Of a DNA stretch of 64,000 nt, positions 35,198-43,533 are shown one piece after another (within the stretch, counting starts at the first letter, position 1; every line of letters starts with the position of its first letter). The notes beneath the pieces are model-generated. The model worked only from the letters and a program-made list of their open reading frames with translations, ran no database searches and was not told the DNA's origin. Origin of the DNA: Winogradskya humida (GTDB taxonomy: Bacteria > Actinomycetota > Actinomycetes > Mycobacteriales > Micromonosporaceae); the NCBI RefSeq assembly GCF_016862215.1, contig NZ_BOMN01000115.1, forward strand, positions 95,411 through 159,410, written 5' to 3'. Position numbers and translations under genes: made by a program.

Positions 35198-36753
35198 GCG
35201 ACGCCGTCGCGCGCATCGAGAAGCTGGTCGTGCAGTTCGACCGCTCGGGTACGCCGTTCCGGGCGCTCAAGGGCGTCAGCCTCGACATCGCCCCCGGCGA
35301 GATCGTCGCGCTGGTCGGCGAGTCCGGCTCGGGCAAGACCGTACTCGGCAACTGCCTGCTCGGCCTCGTGCCCGGCGGCCACCGGACAAGGATCACCGGA
35401 CGGGTCGAGGTCGGCGGGACCGACATGGTGGGCGGCCCCGAGAAGGACAAGCGACGGGTACGCCGGAACGAGCTCGGCGCCGTCTTCCAGGACCCGCTCA
35501 CCTCGCTGGACCCGACCATGCGCGTCGGCAAGCAGGTCCGCGAGCGGGGCGCCACCGCGCAACGGGCCCTGGACGCGCTGACCGAATGCGGGGTGCCCGA
35601 GCCGGGGCAGCGCATCCGCTACTGGCCGCACCAGCTCTCCGGCGGCCTGCGCCAGCGGGTGAGCATCGCCGGTGCGATCACCGCCGCGGATCCCGGTGGC
35701 GTCCCCTCACTCATCGTCGCCGACGAGCCCACCACCGCGCTCGACGTCCGGGTGCAGGACCAGATCATCAAGCTGTTCGCCCGGCTCCGCGACGATCACG
35801 GCTGCTCGATCCTGCTCATCACGCACGACCTCGGTGTCGCCGCGCAGATCGCCGACCGGATCGTGGTGATGAGCGAGGGCGAGATCCGCGAGCACGGACC
35901 CACGGCGCGGGTGCTGAGGGAGCCGCAGCACGCGTACACGAAGAAGCTGCTCGAATCGCGGCTGGACATCGCCGGTCCGCTGCCGCCCGCCTCGGTCGTC
36001 GAGGCCGGCGAGCCGGTGCTGACGCTGTCCGAGGTGGTGAAGGACTTCCCGGCACCGCACAAGCGTGGCGAGAAGCGGCGCGTGCTGCACGGCGTCGACG
36101 TACGCCTCGAAGCCGGCGAATCGCTGGTGCTCGTGGGGGAGAGCGGCTGCGGCAAGTCGACCCTGCTGCGGATCGCCGCCGGTCTCGAAACCCCGACCGG
36201 CGGCCGCGCCGACGTCCCACCCGCAGCCGGCCGCCCCCAGCTCATCTTCCAGGACGCCCGGTCGTCGCTCACCCCGTGGCTCAGCATCAACAGCCAGCTC
36301 TCCGAACGGCTCGCCGCCGCCGGAGTGCCCCGCAAGGACCGTCCCGCCCGCGTCGCCGAACTGCTCGGCCAGGTCGGCCTCGACGCCCGCATGGCGGCGT
36401 CCAGACCACGCCAGCTCTCCGGCGGGCAGTGCCAGCGGGCCGCGATCGCCCGCGCCCTCGCGTCGTCACCCGGCATCCTGCTCTGCGACGAGCCGGTCAG
36501 CGCGCTCGACGCCACCCTCGCCGCCCAGGTCGTCGATCTGCTCGACGACCTGCGCCGTTCGACCGGCGTGTCGCTGCTGCTCGTCACCCACGACCTCGCC
36601 GTCGCCAAACGCATAGCCACCCGGATCGCCGTGATGACCGACGGCCGCATCGTCGAGGAAGGCCCCGTGGAACAGATCTTCGCGTCACCCGCCCACCCGT
36701 ACACCAAGCAACTGCTCGAAGCGTCCCCGAGTCTCGCGGCGGTGGCATCGTGA
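35194..36753 (+). CDS. Fused Opp/Dpp-type ABC ATPase (DppD-DppF)
   Basis: The 519-residue protein contains two complete ABC ATPase domains. The first (about 1-265) has Walker A GESGSGKT, signature LSGGLRQRV and Walker B LIVADEPTTALD. The second (about 280-515) has GESGCGKST, LSGGQCQRA and LLCDEPVSALD. Each ends with the HAYTKKLL / HPYTKQLL motif of oligopeptide ATPases. One polypeptide thus supplies both ATPase subunits. The ATG at 35194 overlaps the permease stop (ATGA). The second domain is slightly short, lacking the usual Opp C-terminal extension. Confidence 0.93.
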   Translation: MSDAVARIEKLVVQFDRSGTPFRALKGVSLDIAPGEIVALVGESGSGKTVLGNCLLGLVPGGHRTRITGRVEVGGTDMVGGPEKDKRRVRRNELGAVFQDPLTSLDPTMRVGKQVRERGATAQRALDALTECGVPEPGQRIRYWPHQLSGGLRQRVSIAGAITAADPGGVPSLIVADEPTTALDVRVQDQIIKLFARLRDDHGCSILLITHDLGVAAQIADRIVVMSEGEIREHGPTARVLREPQHAYTKKLLESRLDIAGPLPPASVVEAGEPVLTLSEVVKDFPAPHKRGEKRRVLHGVDVRLEAGESLVLVGESGCGKSTLLRIAAGLETPTGGRADVPPAAGRPQLIFQDARSSLTPWLSINSQLSERLAAAGVPRKDRPARVAELLGQVGLDARMAASRPRQLSGGQCQRAAIARALASSPGILLCDEPVSALDATLAAQVVDLLDDLRRSTGVSLLLVTHDLAVAKRIATRIAVMTDGRIVEEGPVEQIFASPAHPYTKQLLEASPSLAAVAS

Positions 36754-37550
36754 AGTTCGACGTCGCCGGCGACCCGCTGCGCCTGCACCCGATGATCGTG
36801 GGCTACGAGCCGATCGCCGAATCCCTCTCCGTGCTCGGCGGCGACCCCGCCCGCTACCTGCTCGAACCCGTCACCGCCGCCGCGGTCGTCTACGCGGACG
36901 GCTGGGTGCTGCTCGACGCCGGCTTCAACGTGGACATCGTCCGCGATCCCGCGCGGCGTGGGGTGCACTTCAACTACGACAGCTACACGGCCGTCGTGCC
37001 GCCCGGCGACCCCCTGGCTGATCAATTGGGGGCACTCGGGCTGGCGTGGTCGCAGTTGCGCGGTTGCGCCATCTCGCACATCCACGTCGACCACACCGGC
37101 GGCCTGCGTCTGGTCCCGCCAGGCGTGCCGGTCGCGTTTCAACGCAACGAATATCAGTACGGTGCCCAGCTGACTCCCGCCCAGGCGCTCGCCCGCACGG
37201 TGGTGCAGAGCGACTTCCTCCGCGACGACCTGGACATCGTCCTCCTCGACGGCGACACCCCCCTCGCCCCCGGCCTCACCGCCCTCGACACCTCCGGCCA
37301 CACCCCGGGCCACCAGTCCTTCGCGGTCACTCTGCCCTCGCGAACCGTCGTCCTCGCCTGCGACGCGGCCGACCTGCGCGGCCAGATCGTCGACGCGGTC
37401 GCCTGCGGCACCACCATGCGCCCCGAGGACGCCCCGCTGGCAGCGGCAGCAGCACGGCGATTGCGGGATCTGGACCGTACCGAAGGCACCGAGGTCTGGC
37501 CCGGGCACGACCCCGACTGGCCGTCCTGGCTCGAGCAAACCGTTCTGTAG
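36750..37550 (+). CDS. Metallo-beta-lactamase-fold hydrolase, lactonase-like
   Basis: The GTG at 36750 overlaps the ATPase stop. The 266-residue protein has the dinuclear zinc motif HIHVDH (His110, His112, Asp114, His115), LDTSGHTPGHQSF with the next ligand His and CDAADLRGQ with the bridging Asp. A late WPGHDPDWPSW gives the final His. The pattern is closest to N-acyl-homoserine-lactonase-like enzymes (AiiA group), which hydrolyse lactones and some other esters or amides. Inside a guanidine operon it may open a lactam or lactone of the imported compound; this is inference. Confidence 0.88.
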   Translation: MKFDVAGDPLRLHPMIVGYEPIAESLSVLGGDPARYLLEPVTAAAVVYADGWVLLDAGFNVDIVRDPARRGVHFNYDSYTAVVPPGDPLADQLGALGLAWSQLRGCAISHIHVDHTGGLRLVPPGVPVAFQRNEYQYGAQLTPAQALARTVVQSDFLRDDLDIVLLDGDTPLAPGLTALDTSGHTPGHQSFAVTLPSRTVVLACDAADLRGQIVDAVACGTTMRPEDAPLAAAAARRLRDLDRTEGTEVWPGHDPDWPSWLEQTVL

Positions 37551-37565
37551 TAAGGAGTTCCCCTC

Positions 37566-38456
37566 GTGACTGAGGTTCATGCCGCCCACACCACCGACCC
37601 CGTGTCTGACGCTCGCGCCTCTCACACCACGGATTCCGTGCTCGCCGCGCGGGCCGATGCGCGGGCCCGGGCCGGCGAGGTTGCTGAAGCGATGCCCTAC
37701 GTGCCGGCCTCTACCTCGCCCTACTGCCCGCCGGGAGTGGCGCCGGAAAGCCTGCTGTGGGCCGAAACCGTGGCCGGCGGCGGCTACACGCACCGGTTGC
37801 TGCCGCGTGGTGCCCGGATCCGTTTCGAGGACCCGGCGGGCGACGCGTGCGCGCATGTGCTGCTCTACAACGCCCGCGAACCCGCCGAACGGCTCAACAT
37901 CGCGGACACCCAGAAGATCCCCTGGCAGGCGTACGTCGGCACGGGCCACCCGTTGCTCAGCGGCGACGGCCGGGTCCTCGCCACGGTGGTCGAGGACTCA
38001 TCCGGTCACCACGACGCGTTCTGCGGCACGAGCAGCCCCGAGCTCGCCCGTTCGCGTTACGGCGCCTGGCTTCCCGAGTCGGCCACCCCCGCCGGTCGCG
38101 AACTGTTCCTGCTCGCGGCGCTCAAACACGGCCTCGGTGAACGGGACCTGCCCCCGAGCGTCTCGTTCTTCCAGGGCGTGCGCGTCGCCCCGGACGGCTC
38201 CCTCGACTTCACCGGCTCGGCGGGCGCGGGCAGACACGTGGACCTGGTCGCCGAGATGCCGCTGATCGTGCTCGTGGCCAACGTGCCACACCCGATCGAT
38301 CCCCGGCCCGGCTACCACGTCACGCCGTTGCGCGTTCACGCATGGGCTTCCGCGCCGACGAACGCCGGCGATCAGTTCTGGAACGCCTCCCCCGAGCGTG
38401 AACGCGCATACCTGAACACCCTCGACTACCTGACCTCGACGGGAGAACTGTCATGA
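37566..38456 (+). CDS. DUF1989 protein, probable carboxyguanidine deiminase subunit (long)
   Basis: The 296-residue protein starts at a GTG preceded by AAGGAG (37552-37557). After a low-complexity leader with two HTTD repeats it shows the DUF1989 (urea-carboxylase-associated) fold: YTHRLLPRGARIRFEDPAGDACAHVLLYNA, NIADTQKIPWQAYVGTGHPLLS, DAFCGTSSPE, a zinc-site-like Cys and His set, and DLPPSVSFFQGVRV. In characterised systems two DUF1989 proteins form the deiminase that turns carboxyguanidine into allophanate. Coupled by ATGA to the second DUF1989 gene. Confidence 0.88.
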   Translation: MTEVHAAHTTDPVSDARASHTTDSVLAARADARARAGEVAEAMPYVPASTSPYCPPGVAPESLLWAETVAGGGYTHRLLPRGARIRFEDPAGDACAHVLLYNAREPAERLNIADTQKIPWQAYVGTGHPLLSGDGRVLATVVEDSSGHHDAFCGTSSPELARSRYGAWLPESATPAGRELFLLAALKHGLGERDLPPSVSFFQGVRVAPDGSLDFTGSAGAGRHVDLVAEMPLIVLVANVPHPIDPRPGYHVTPLRVHAWASAPTNAGDQFWNASPERERAYLNTLDYLTSTGELS

Positions 38457-39085
38457 CCGCGCTGGTTGACGGCGAGCCGATCCTCGACGCGCACGTCGCC
38501 GAGCGGGCCGCCTGGTCCGGGATCGTGCACGCGGGTGACGTCCTCACGATCGTGGACGTCGGCGGCAACCAGTCCGCGGACACCCTCATCTACGACGCCG
38601 TGGACACTGTCGAGCGCTACGACGCGCAGCAGACGATCGCTTTCCAGCGCAACGCCTATGTGCGTACGGGCACCGTGCTGCGGTCAGGCTCCGGCCGGCC
38701 GCTCATGACCGTGGTCGGCAACGAGGTCGACCGGCAGGACACGATCGGCGGCGCGTGCAGCAAGGAGAGCAACACCCTGCGATACGGCCACCACACCCAC
38801 TCCCAGCACGCCTGCCGCGAGAACTTCCTCCGCGAGGGCGCCCGCCACGGCCTCGGCGCCCGCGACCTGGTCTCGAACCTCAACTTCTTCATGAACGTCC
38901 CCGTCGAACCCGACGGCGCCCTCGGCATCGTCGACGGCATGAGCGCCCCCGGCAAACGAGTAGCCCTCCGCGCCGACCGCGACGTCCTCGTCGTCGTCTC
39001 CAACTGCCCCCAGATCAACAACCCCTGCAACGACTTCAACCCCACCCCCCTCCGCATGATCGTCACCCGCCCGGCGGCTGCATGA
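38453..39085 (+). CDS. DUF1989 protein, probable carboxyguanidine deiminase subunit (short)
   Basis: The 210-residue partner has GDVLTIVDVGGNQSADTLIYDA, the Cys/His cluster of GGACSKESNTLRYGHHTHSQHACRENF and FFMNVPVEPDGALGIVDG, and ends with NCPQINNPCNDFNPTPLRMIV. All are DUF1989 features that include likely zinc ligands and the deiminase Cys. It overlaps its neighbours by four bases on both sides, placing it in one translational unit with the larger DUF1989 protein and allophanate hydrolase. Confidence 0.9.
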   Translation: MTALVDGEPILDAHVAERAAWSGIVHAGDVLTIVDVGGNQSADTLIYDAVDTVERYDAQQTIAFQRNAYVRTGTVLRSGSGRPLMTVVGNEVDRQDTIGGACSKESNTLRYGHHTHSQHACRENFLREGARHGLGARDLVSNLNFFMNVPVEPDGALGIVDGMSAPGKRVALRADRDVLVVVSNCPQINNPCNDFNPTPLRMIVTRPAAA

Positions 39086-40806
39086 CCGCCGCCGACCGGG
39101 TGGGCAGCCGCGGTAGCGGGGCCGGCTCGGTGAGCGCGGTCGTCCGTGATCGGATGGACGCCGCGTTGGCCCTGCTGGCCGCGGCGGACCGGCCGGAGAT
39201 CTGGATCAGCCTGCGTTCCGCTGCCGACCTGACTGCCGAGGCCACGCTCATCGACGAGCGGGTGGCGGCCGGGGAACACCTGCCGCTGGCGGGGATGCTG
39301 CTCGCGGTGAAGGACAACATCGACGTGGCCGGGCTCGACACCACGGCGGGGGCGCCCAGTTACGCGTACTCTCCGGCGGTTGATGCTCCGGCTGTTGCCC
39401 GGCTGCGGGCGGCGGGGGCGATCGTGCTCGGCAAGACGAACCTCGACCAGTTCGCGACCGGTCTCGTCGGCACCCGGAGTCCGCACGGCGCGGTGCGCAA
39501 CGCCTGGGACCTCACGCGCATCTCCGGCGGCTCCAGCTCGGGATCGGCCGTGGCGGTGGCGCTCGGCATCGCCGACCTGGCGCTGGGCACCGACACCGCG
39601 GGCAGCGGCCGGGTCCCCGCCGCCCTCAACGGCATCTGGGGCTTCAAGCCCACCCGCGGCCGCATCCCGGCGACCGGTGTCGTCCCGGCGTGCCGCAGCA
39701 TCGACTGCGTCACCGTGTTCAGCCGCGAGCCGTCGCTGGGCCGCCTCGCCGTGGCACTGATGACCGGCCCGGACGCGGGGGACATGCTCAGCCGCCCGTT
39801 CACCGTGCCGGCCAGGCCGCCCGTGCGCCGGATCGCCGTACCCCCGGCCGATGAGCTCGGCACCCTCGCACCCGGCTGGGCCGACGCGTTCACATCGGCC
39901 ATCGCCACGCTGCCCGGCGTCGAGGTGACCGAAGTCAGCATCGCCCCGCTGCTCGACGCGGCGAAACTGCTCTACGGCGGCGCGTTCGTCGCCGAGCGCT
40001 ATTCCGCCGTGGGCGCGCACATCGCCGCGCACCCCGAGCTCGTCGGCACCGGCCTGGACGCGACCGTCGCCGGCATCGTCCTGGCCGGCCGCGACCCGTC
40101 CGCGGTCCAGCTCTTCGACGACCTCGAACGCCTCGACACCGCCCGCGCAGCCGCCCGCGACCTGCTCGCCGGCTACGACGCCATCCTCACCCCGACCACG
40201 ACCGGCCACCCGACGCTCGCCGAGGTGGCCGCCGACCCGATCGGGGCGAACGCCGCGCTCGGCCGCTTCACCAATTACGCCAACCTGCTCGACCTCAGCG
40301 CCGTCGCCCTCCCGGCGGGGACCGTCAACGGCCTGCCGTTCGGGTTGATGCTCACCGGCGCGGCGTTCGACGACGAGCGGCTGGCCGACTTCGCCACCCT
40401 CATCTCGGACGCGTTGCGCTATCCGGCGGTCGAGCTCGCCGTTTTCGGGGCGCACCTGAGTGGACAGCCGCTCAACCACCAGCTGACGAGCGTGGGGGGA
40501 CGGCTGGTGCGCGGTGTGCGTACCACTGAGGGGTATCGGATGTTCGCTCTTGCCACCACACCGCCGAAACCGGGACTGGTCCGCGTCGCCGACGGCGGCA
40601 CTTCCGTCACCGGGGAGCTGTGGTCGCTGCCCGCCGCGGCGTTCGGGGCGTTCGTCGCCGCGCTACCCGCCCCGATGGCCATCGGCACCGTCGAGCTCTC
40701 CGACGGCACCGCGGTGACCGGCTTCCTGTGCGAAACCGTCGCCACCGAGGGCGCCGAGGACATCAGCGCCGCGGGCAGCTGGCCCGCCTATCTGGCGGGC
40801 CGATAG
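39082..40806 (+). CDS. atzF: Allophanate hydrolase
   Basis: The 574-residue enzyme splits allophanate to ammonia and carbon dioxide, the last step of guanidine or urea degradation via carboxylation. The amidase-signature domain carries the Ser-cisSer-Lys triad Lys77 (AVKDNID), Ser151 (GGSSSGSA) and Ser175 (DTAGSGRVP). The spacings of 74 and 24 are identical to AtzF. About 460-574 is the C-terminal domain (LTSVGGRLVRGVRTTEGYRMFAL) typical of full-length enzymes. The start shares bases with the stop of the short DUF1989 gene. Confidence 0.94.
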   Translation: MTAADRVGSRGSGAGSVSAVVRDRMDAALALLAAADRPEIWISLRSAADLTAEATLIDERVAAGEHLPLAGMLLAVKDNIDVAGLDTTAGAPSYAYSPAVDAPAVARLRAAGAIVLGKTNLDQFATGLVGTRSPHGAVRNAWDLTRISGGSSSGSAVAVALGIADLALGTDTAGSGRVPAALNGIWGFKPTRGRIPATGVVPACRSIDCVTVFSREPSLGRLAVALMTGPDAGDMLSRPFTVPARPPVRRIAVPPADELGTLAPGWADAFTSAIATLPGVEVTEVSIAPLLDAAKLLYGGAFVAERYSAVGAHIAAHPELVGTGLDATVAGIVLAGRDPSAVQLFDDLERLDTARAAARDLLAGYDAILTPTTTGHPTLAEVAADPIGANAALGRFTNYANLLDLSAVALPAGTVNGLPFGLMLTGAAFDDERLADFATLISDALRYPAVELAVFGAHLSGQPLNHQLTSVGGRLVRGVRTTEGYRMFALATTPPKPGLVRVADGGTSVTGELWSLPAAAFGAFVAALPAPMAIGTVELSDGTAVTGFLCETVATEGAEDISAAGSWPAYLAGR

Positions 40807-40807
40807 C

Positions 40808-41302
40808 TCAGGCATGCCGGGCCACGTGGACGGCGAACGGGTCGAGACCGACTTCGGCCCGCCGCTGGTCCATGGTCCCGGGGTCCTCGCACGGCCACGG
40901 GACGGGGGCGCCGTCGACGACGCCGGCGATCTGGGTGCCGTAGATCTGGGGCCGGCCCTCGTTGATCAGGAGCCGGTCCTGCAGCATGGCCAGCTGCGCG
41001 GTGTCGGCCTTGCCGGCCCGGACCGCTTCGGTCATCAGGGTCAGCACCCGGCGTTGCAGGTCCAGCTGCCGGTCCGCGTGCTGCGCCACCAGCCACGCCC
41101 GGCGTGCTGCCTCCTGGCCGACGAGTTCCCCGGTGGGCCACCCGTGTTCGTCGAGGATCCCGGCGAGCCGATCGCCGTTGCGTACGGTGATCCGCCGATG
41201 GGCCAGCTGCGCGGCGAAGTCATCACTGAGGGCGCCGGGCTGCAGCCGCCGGTCCTCGTCGGTCATGTCGATCAGTTCCTGCGCGAGCGCGTCATTCACC
41301 AT
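40808..41302 (-). CDS. DUF6624-type hypothetical protein
   Basis: The 164-residue protein contains the DUF6624-like pattern WPTGELVGQEAARRAWLVAQHADRQLDLQRR, LMTEAVRAGKADTAQLAMLQDRLLINEGRPQIYGTQI. An Asp-rich start (MTDEDRRLQ) and a conserved WPCEDPGTMDQRRAEVGLDP tail complete it. The cytosolic function is unknown. The ATG at 41302 is preferred; an in-frame GTG at 41308 would add two residues. Its stop is one base past the allophanate hydrolase stop on the opposite strand, so the two genes converge without a spacer. Confidence 0.75.
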   Translation of the reverse strand: MVNDALAQELIDMTDEDRRLQPGALSDDFAAQLAHRRITVRNGDRLAGILDEHGWPTGELVGQEAARRAWLVAQHADRQLDLQRRVLTLMTEAVRAGKADTAQLAMLQDRLLINEGRPQIYGTQIAGVVDGAPVPWPCEDPGTMDQRRAEVGLDPFAVHVARHA

Positions 41303-41468
41303 GCCCACACCGTAGGTAACACATGGTTGGTGAACGGCGACACCCTGTGCGCGGGTAGGCGTGCGACTATCGCGAATACTTATAGAGCAGGCATGTATTG
41401 CCAGAGCATGGTTACGGCCGTTCCGCAGCGCGACTCTTTGAGGAAATACCCCTCATCGAGGAGCAGCT

Positions 41469-42291
41469 GTGGAACAAGTGCAGGATCTGCGGCAGAAGCT
41501 CGTGGTGGTGACCGGCGGCAGTGACGGCGTCGGGTTCGCGCTGGCGGGGCGGCTGGCGCAGGCCGGTGCCGAGCTGGTGCTTCCGGTTCGCAACCCGGCG
41601 AAGGGCGCGGCGGCCGCTGAGCGGCTGAGGTCGCAGGTCCCCGGGGCGCGGATCCGGTTGGAGACGCTCGATCTGGCGTCGCTCGAGTCGGTGGCCGGGT
41701 TCGCGGAGACGATGAACCGCGAGGGCCGGCCGATCGACATCCTCGTCAACAACGCCGGGGTGATGGCGCCGCCCGTGCGGCACACGACCAGCGACGGGTT
41801 CGAGCTCCAGTTCGGGACGAACGTTATCGGTCACTTCGCGCTCACCGGGCGGTTGCTGCCGTTGCGCGGGCCGGGCACGCGCGGGTCACCACGCTGACGA
41901 GCAGCGCGGCGCGGCAGGGGCGGATCGACTACGACGATCTGCAGGGCGACGGGAAATATGGGCCGGTCCGGGCGTACGGTCAATCCAAGCTCGGGAATTT
42001 GATCTTTGCTCTGGAGCTTGACCGGCGCAGCAAGCCGCGGGCTGGGGCATCCTCGCCCAGACCGTGGACCGCGGCGTCCTGCCCGTCCTCTACGCCGCAA
42101 CAAGCCCCGAAGCCCACGGCGGCCGCCTCTACGGCCCCGACGGCCTCGGCCAGTTCACCGGCGCCCCGACCGAGCTGAAGATCTACCCGTCCGCCCGGCA
42201 ACCCGCCGACCAGAAACGGCTCTGGGACGTCCTGGAGAAACTGAGCGGCACCACGTCAGGAGAATGGCAACGCGGCGATCCGATCAGGTAG
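41469..42291 (+). pseudogene. Short-chain dehydrogenase remnant, frameshifted and deleted
   Basis: The first frame gives a normal SDR start (VVVTGGSDGVGFALAGRLAQ, VNNAGVMAPP, FGTNVIGHFALTGRLLP) and stops at 41897. The continuation (RVTTLTSSAARQGRIDYDDLQ, YGQSKLGNLIFALELDRR), which carries the catalytic Tyr and Lys, is in another frame from about 41880. The end (TVDRGVLPVLYAATSPEAHGGRLYGPDG) is in a third frame from about 42050. The segment normally joining these (about 20-30 residues around the HPG loop) is missing. At least two lesions make it non-functional. The parent was a retinol-dehydrogenase-like SDR. Confidence 0.8.
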
Positions 42292-42749
42292 CTCTACGAG
42301 GGAGTCGATCCGCAGCGTCGGTAGCCTGGCGGAGTCGGCGTCGTCCTGCTGGATGGTCGCCCACGGTCCCCGCCGGATCAGCGCTGTCCTGAAGCCCGCC
42401 AGAGCCGCCGGCCGGATGTCGTTGTCCAAGCGGTCACCCACGTACAGCGTCTCCTCCGGAGCGGCCGGCACTTCCCTTGCCAACGCCTCGAAGAAGCCCG
42501 GATCCGGTTTCGAGACACCCCAGTCGTCCGAGGTCGCGATAAAGTCGGAGGGGAGATCCAAGGACCTCAACAGGCCGCCCGCCCGAACCGTCTGATTGCC
42601 GGCGATGCCGACCCAGAAGCCGGCCGCACTGCTCCGAACATCGCGGAGAACGTGTGCCGCGGCACGCCCAGCCAGTCGGCCCAGGTGCCGTACTCCCGGG
42701 TCTCGTCGATCAGGCACTCACCGACGTCGAACACCACCGCGCGGATCAT
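42256..42749 (-). pseudogene. HAD-family hydrolase remnant, deleted and frameshifted
   Basis: The start at 42749 reads MIRAVVFDVGECLIDETREYGTWADWLGV, the nucleophile motif of HAD hydrolases (DVGECL), up to HTFSAMFGAV. The next HAD blocks (FWVGIAGNQTVRAGGLL, TSDDWGVSKPDPGFFEAL, LYVGDRLDNDIRPAALAGFRTALIRRGPW) are in a different frame starting near 42620. About 40-50 residues between motifs I and II are absent. The end overlaps the SDR remnant by 36 bases. Both genes converge and are broken, implying local decay. Confidence 0.78.
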
Positions 42750-42807
42750 GCGCCGAGCCTGACCTGGAGGTCTCGGCGGTCAGCGGACGAAAGGAGGCGT
42801 GACCAGA

Positions 42808-43533
42808 ATGGACCGGGCCAGGCTTGCGGAGTTTCTGCGTAGTCGGCGGGAGGCGTTGCAGCCGGAGGATGTCGGGCTGCCGCGTGGGCAGCGGCGTCGC
42901 ACCGGTGGGTTGCGTCGCGAAGAGGTCGCGGTGCTGTCGGACATGTCGATCGACTACTACAACCGGCTGGAGCAGAAGCGCGGCCCGCACCCGTCGGAGC
43001 AGATGCTGGCTGCGCTGGCCCGGGGGCTGCGGTTGTCGCTGGAGGAACGCGACCATCTGTTCCAGCTCGGCGGGTACGCGGTGCCGCAGCGGGGGCGGCG
43101 CGCCGATCACGTCAATCCGGGGATGATGCGGATCATGGACGGGCTCGACGGGGCCGCGGCGCAGGTGGTCAGTCATGTGGGGGAGACGTTGCGGCAGACG
43201 CGGCTCGCGGTGGCGTTGCTCGGTGATGACAGTGTCCAGCATGCGGCGTACACCCGGGATGGGTCTGGTTCTCAGGCCGCCGAGCTGGCGGAGGCCCTGC
43301 TGGCGCGCAGTCCGGAGTTCGCCGGGCTGTGGCGTGGGCATCCGGTGTCCGGGCCGTACTGCGCGCCGAAGCGGCTCCTGCACCCGCAGGTCGGGCTGCT
43401 GGAGTTGCACTGTCAGATGCTGGTCGACCCGGATCAGTCGCAGTCGCTGGTCGTCTACACGGCGACGCCGGGCAGTGAGAGCTACGACAGGCTGGAGCTG
43501 CTTTCCGTCGTCGGGGCGGCGACCTCGCGCTGA
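42808..43533 (+). CDS. XRE-family (MmyB-like) transcriptional regulator
   Basis: The 241-residue regulator has the HTH RLAEFLRSRREALQPEDVGLP, RRTGGLRREEVAVLSDMSIDYYNRLEQKRG and the MmyB-like C-terminal domain (MMRIMDGLDGAAAQVVS onward, with the PKRLLHPQVGLLELHCQML core). The ATG at 42808 has AGGAGG ten bases upstream, whereas the GTG at 42799 is too close to it. It neighbours the SDR remnant, an arrangement like that of the other MmyB-like gene and its broken reductase. Its end overlaps the convergent NADH dehydrogenase gene by 52 bases. Confidence 0.9.
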   Translation: MDRARLAEFLRSRREALQPEDVGLPRGQRRRTGGLRREEVAVLSDMSIDYYNRLEQKRGPHPSEQMLAALARGLRLSLEERDHLFQLGGYAVPQRGRRADHVNPGMMRIMDGLDGAAAQVVSHVGETLRQTRLAVALLGDDSVQHAAYTRDGSGSQAAELAEALLARSPEFAGLWRGHPVSGPYCAPKRLLHPQVGLLELHCQMLVDPDQSQSLVVYTATPGSESYDRLELLSVVGAATSR

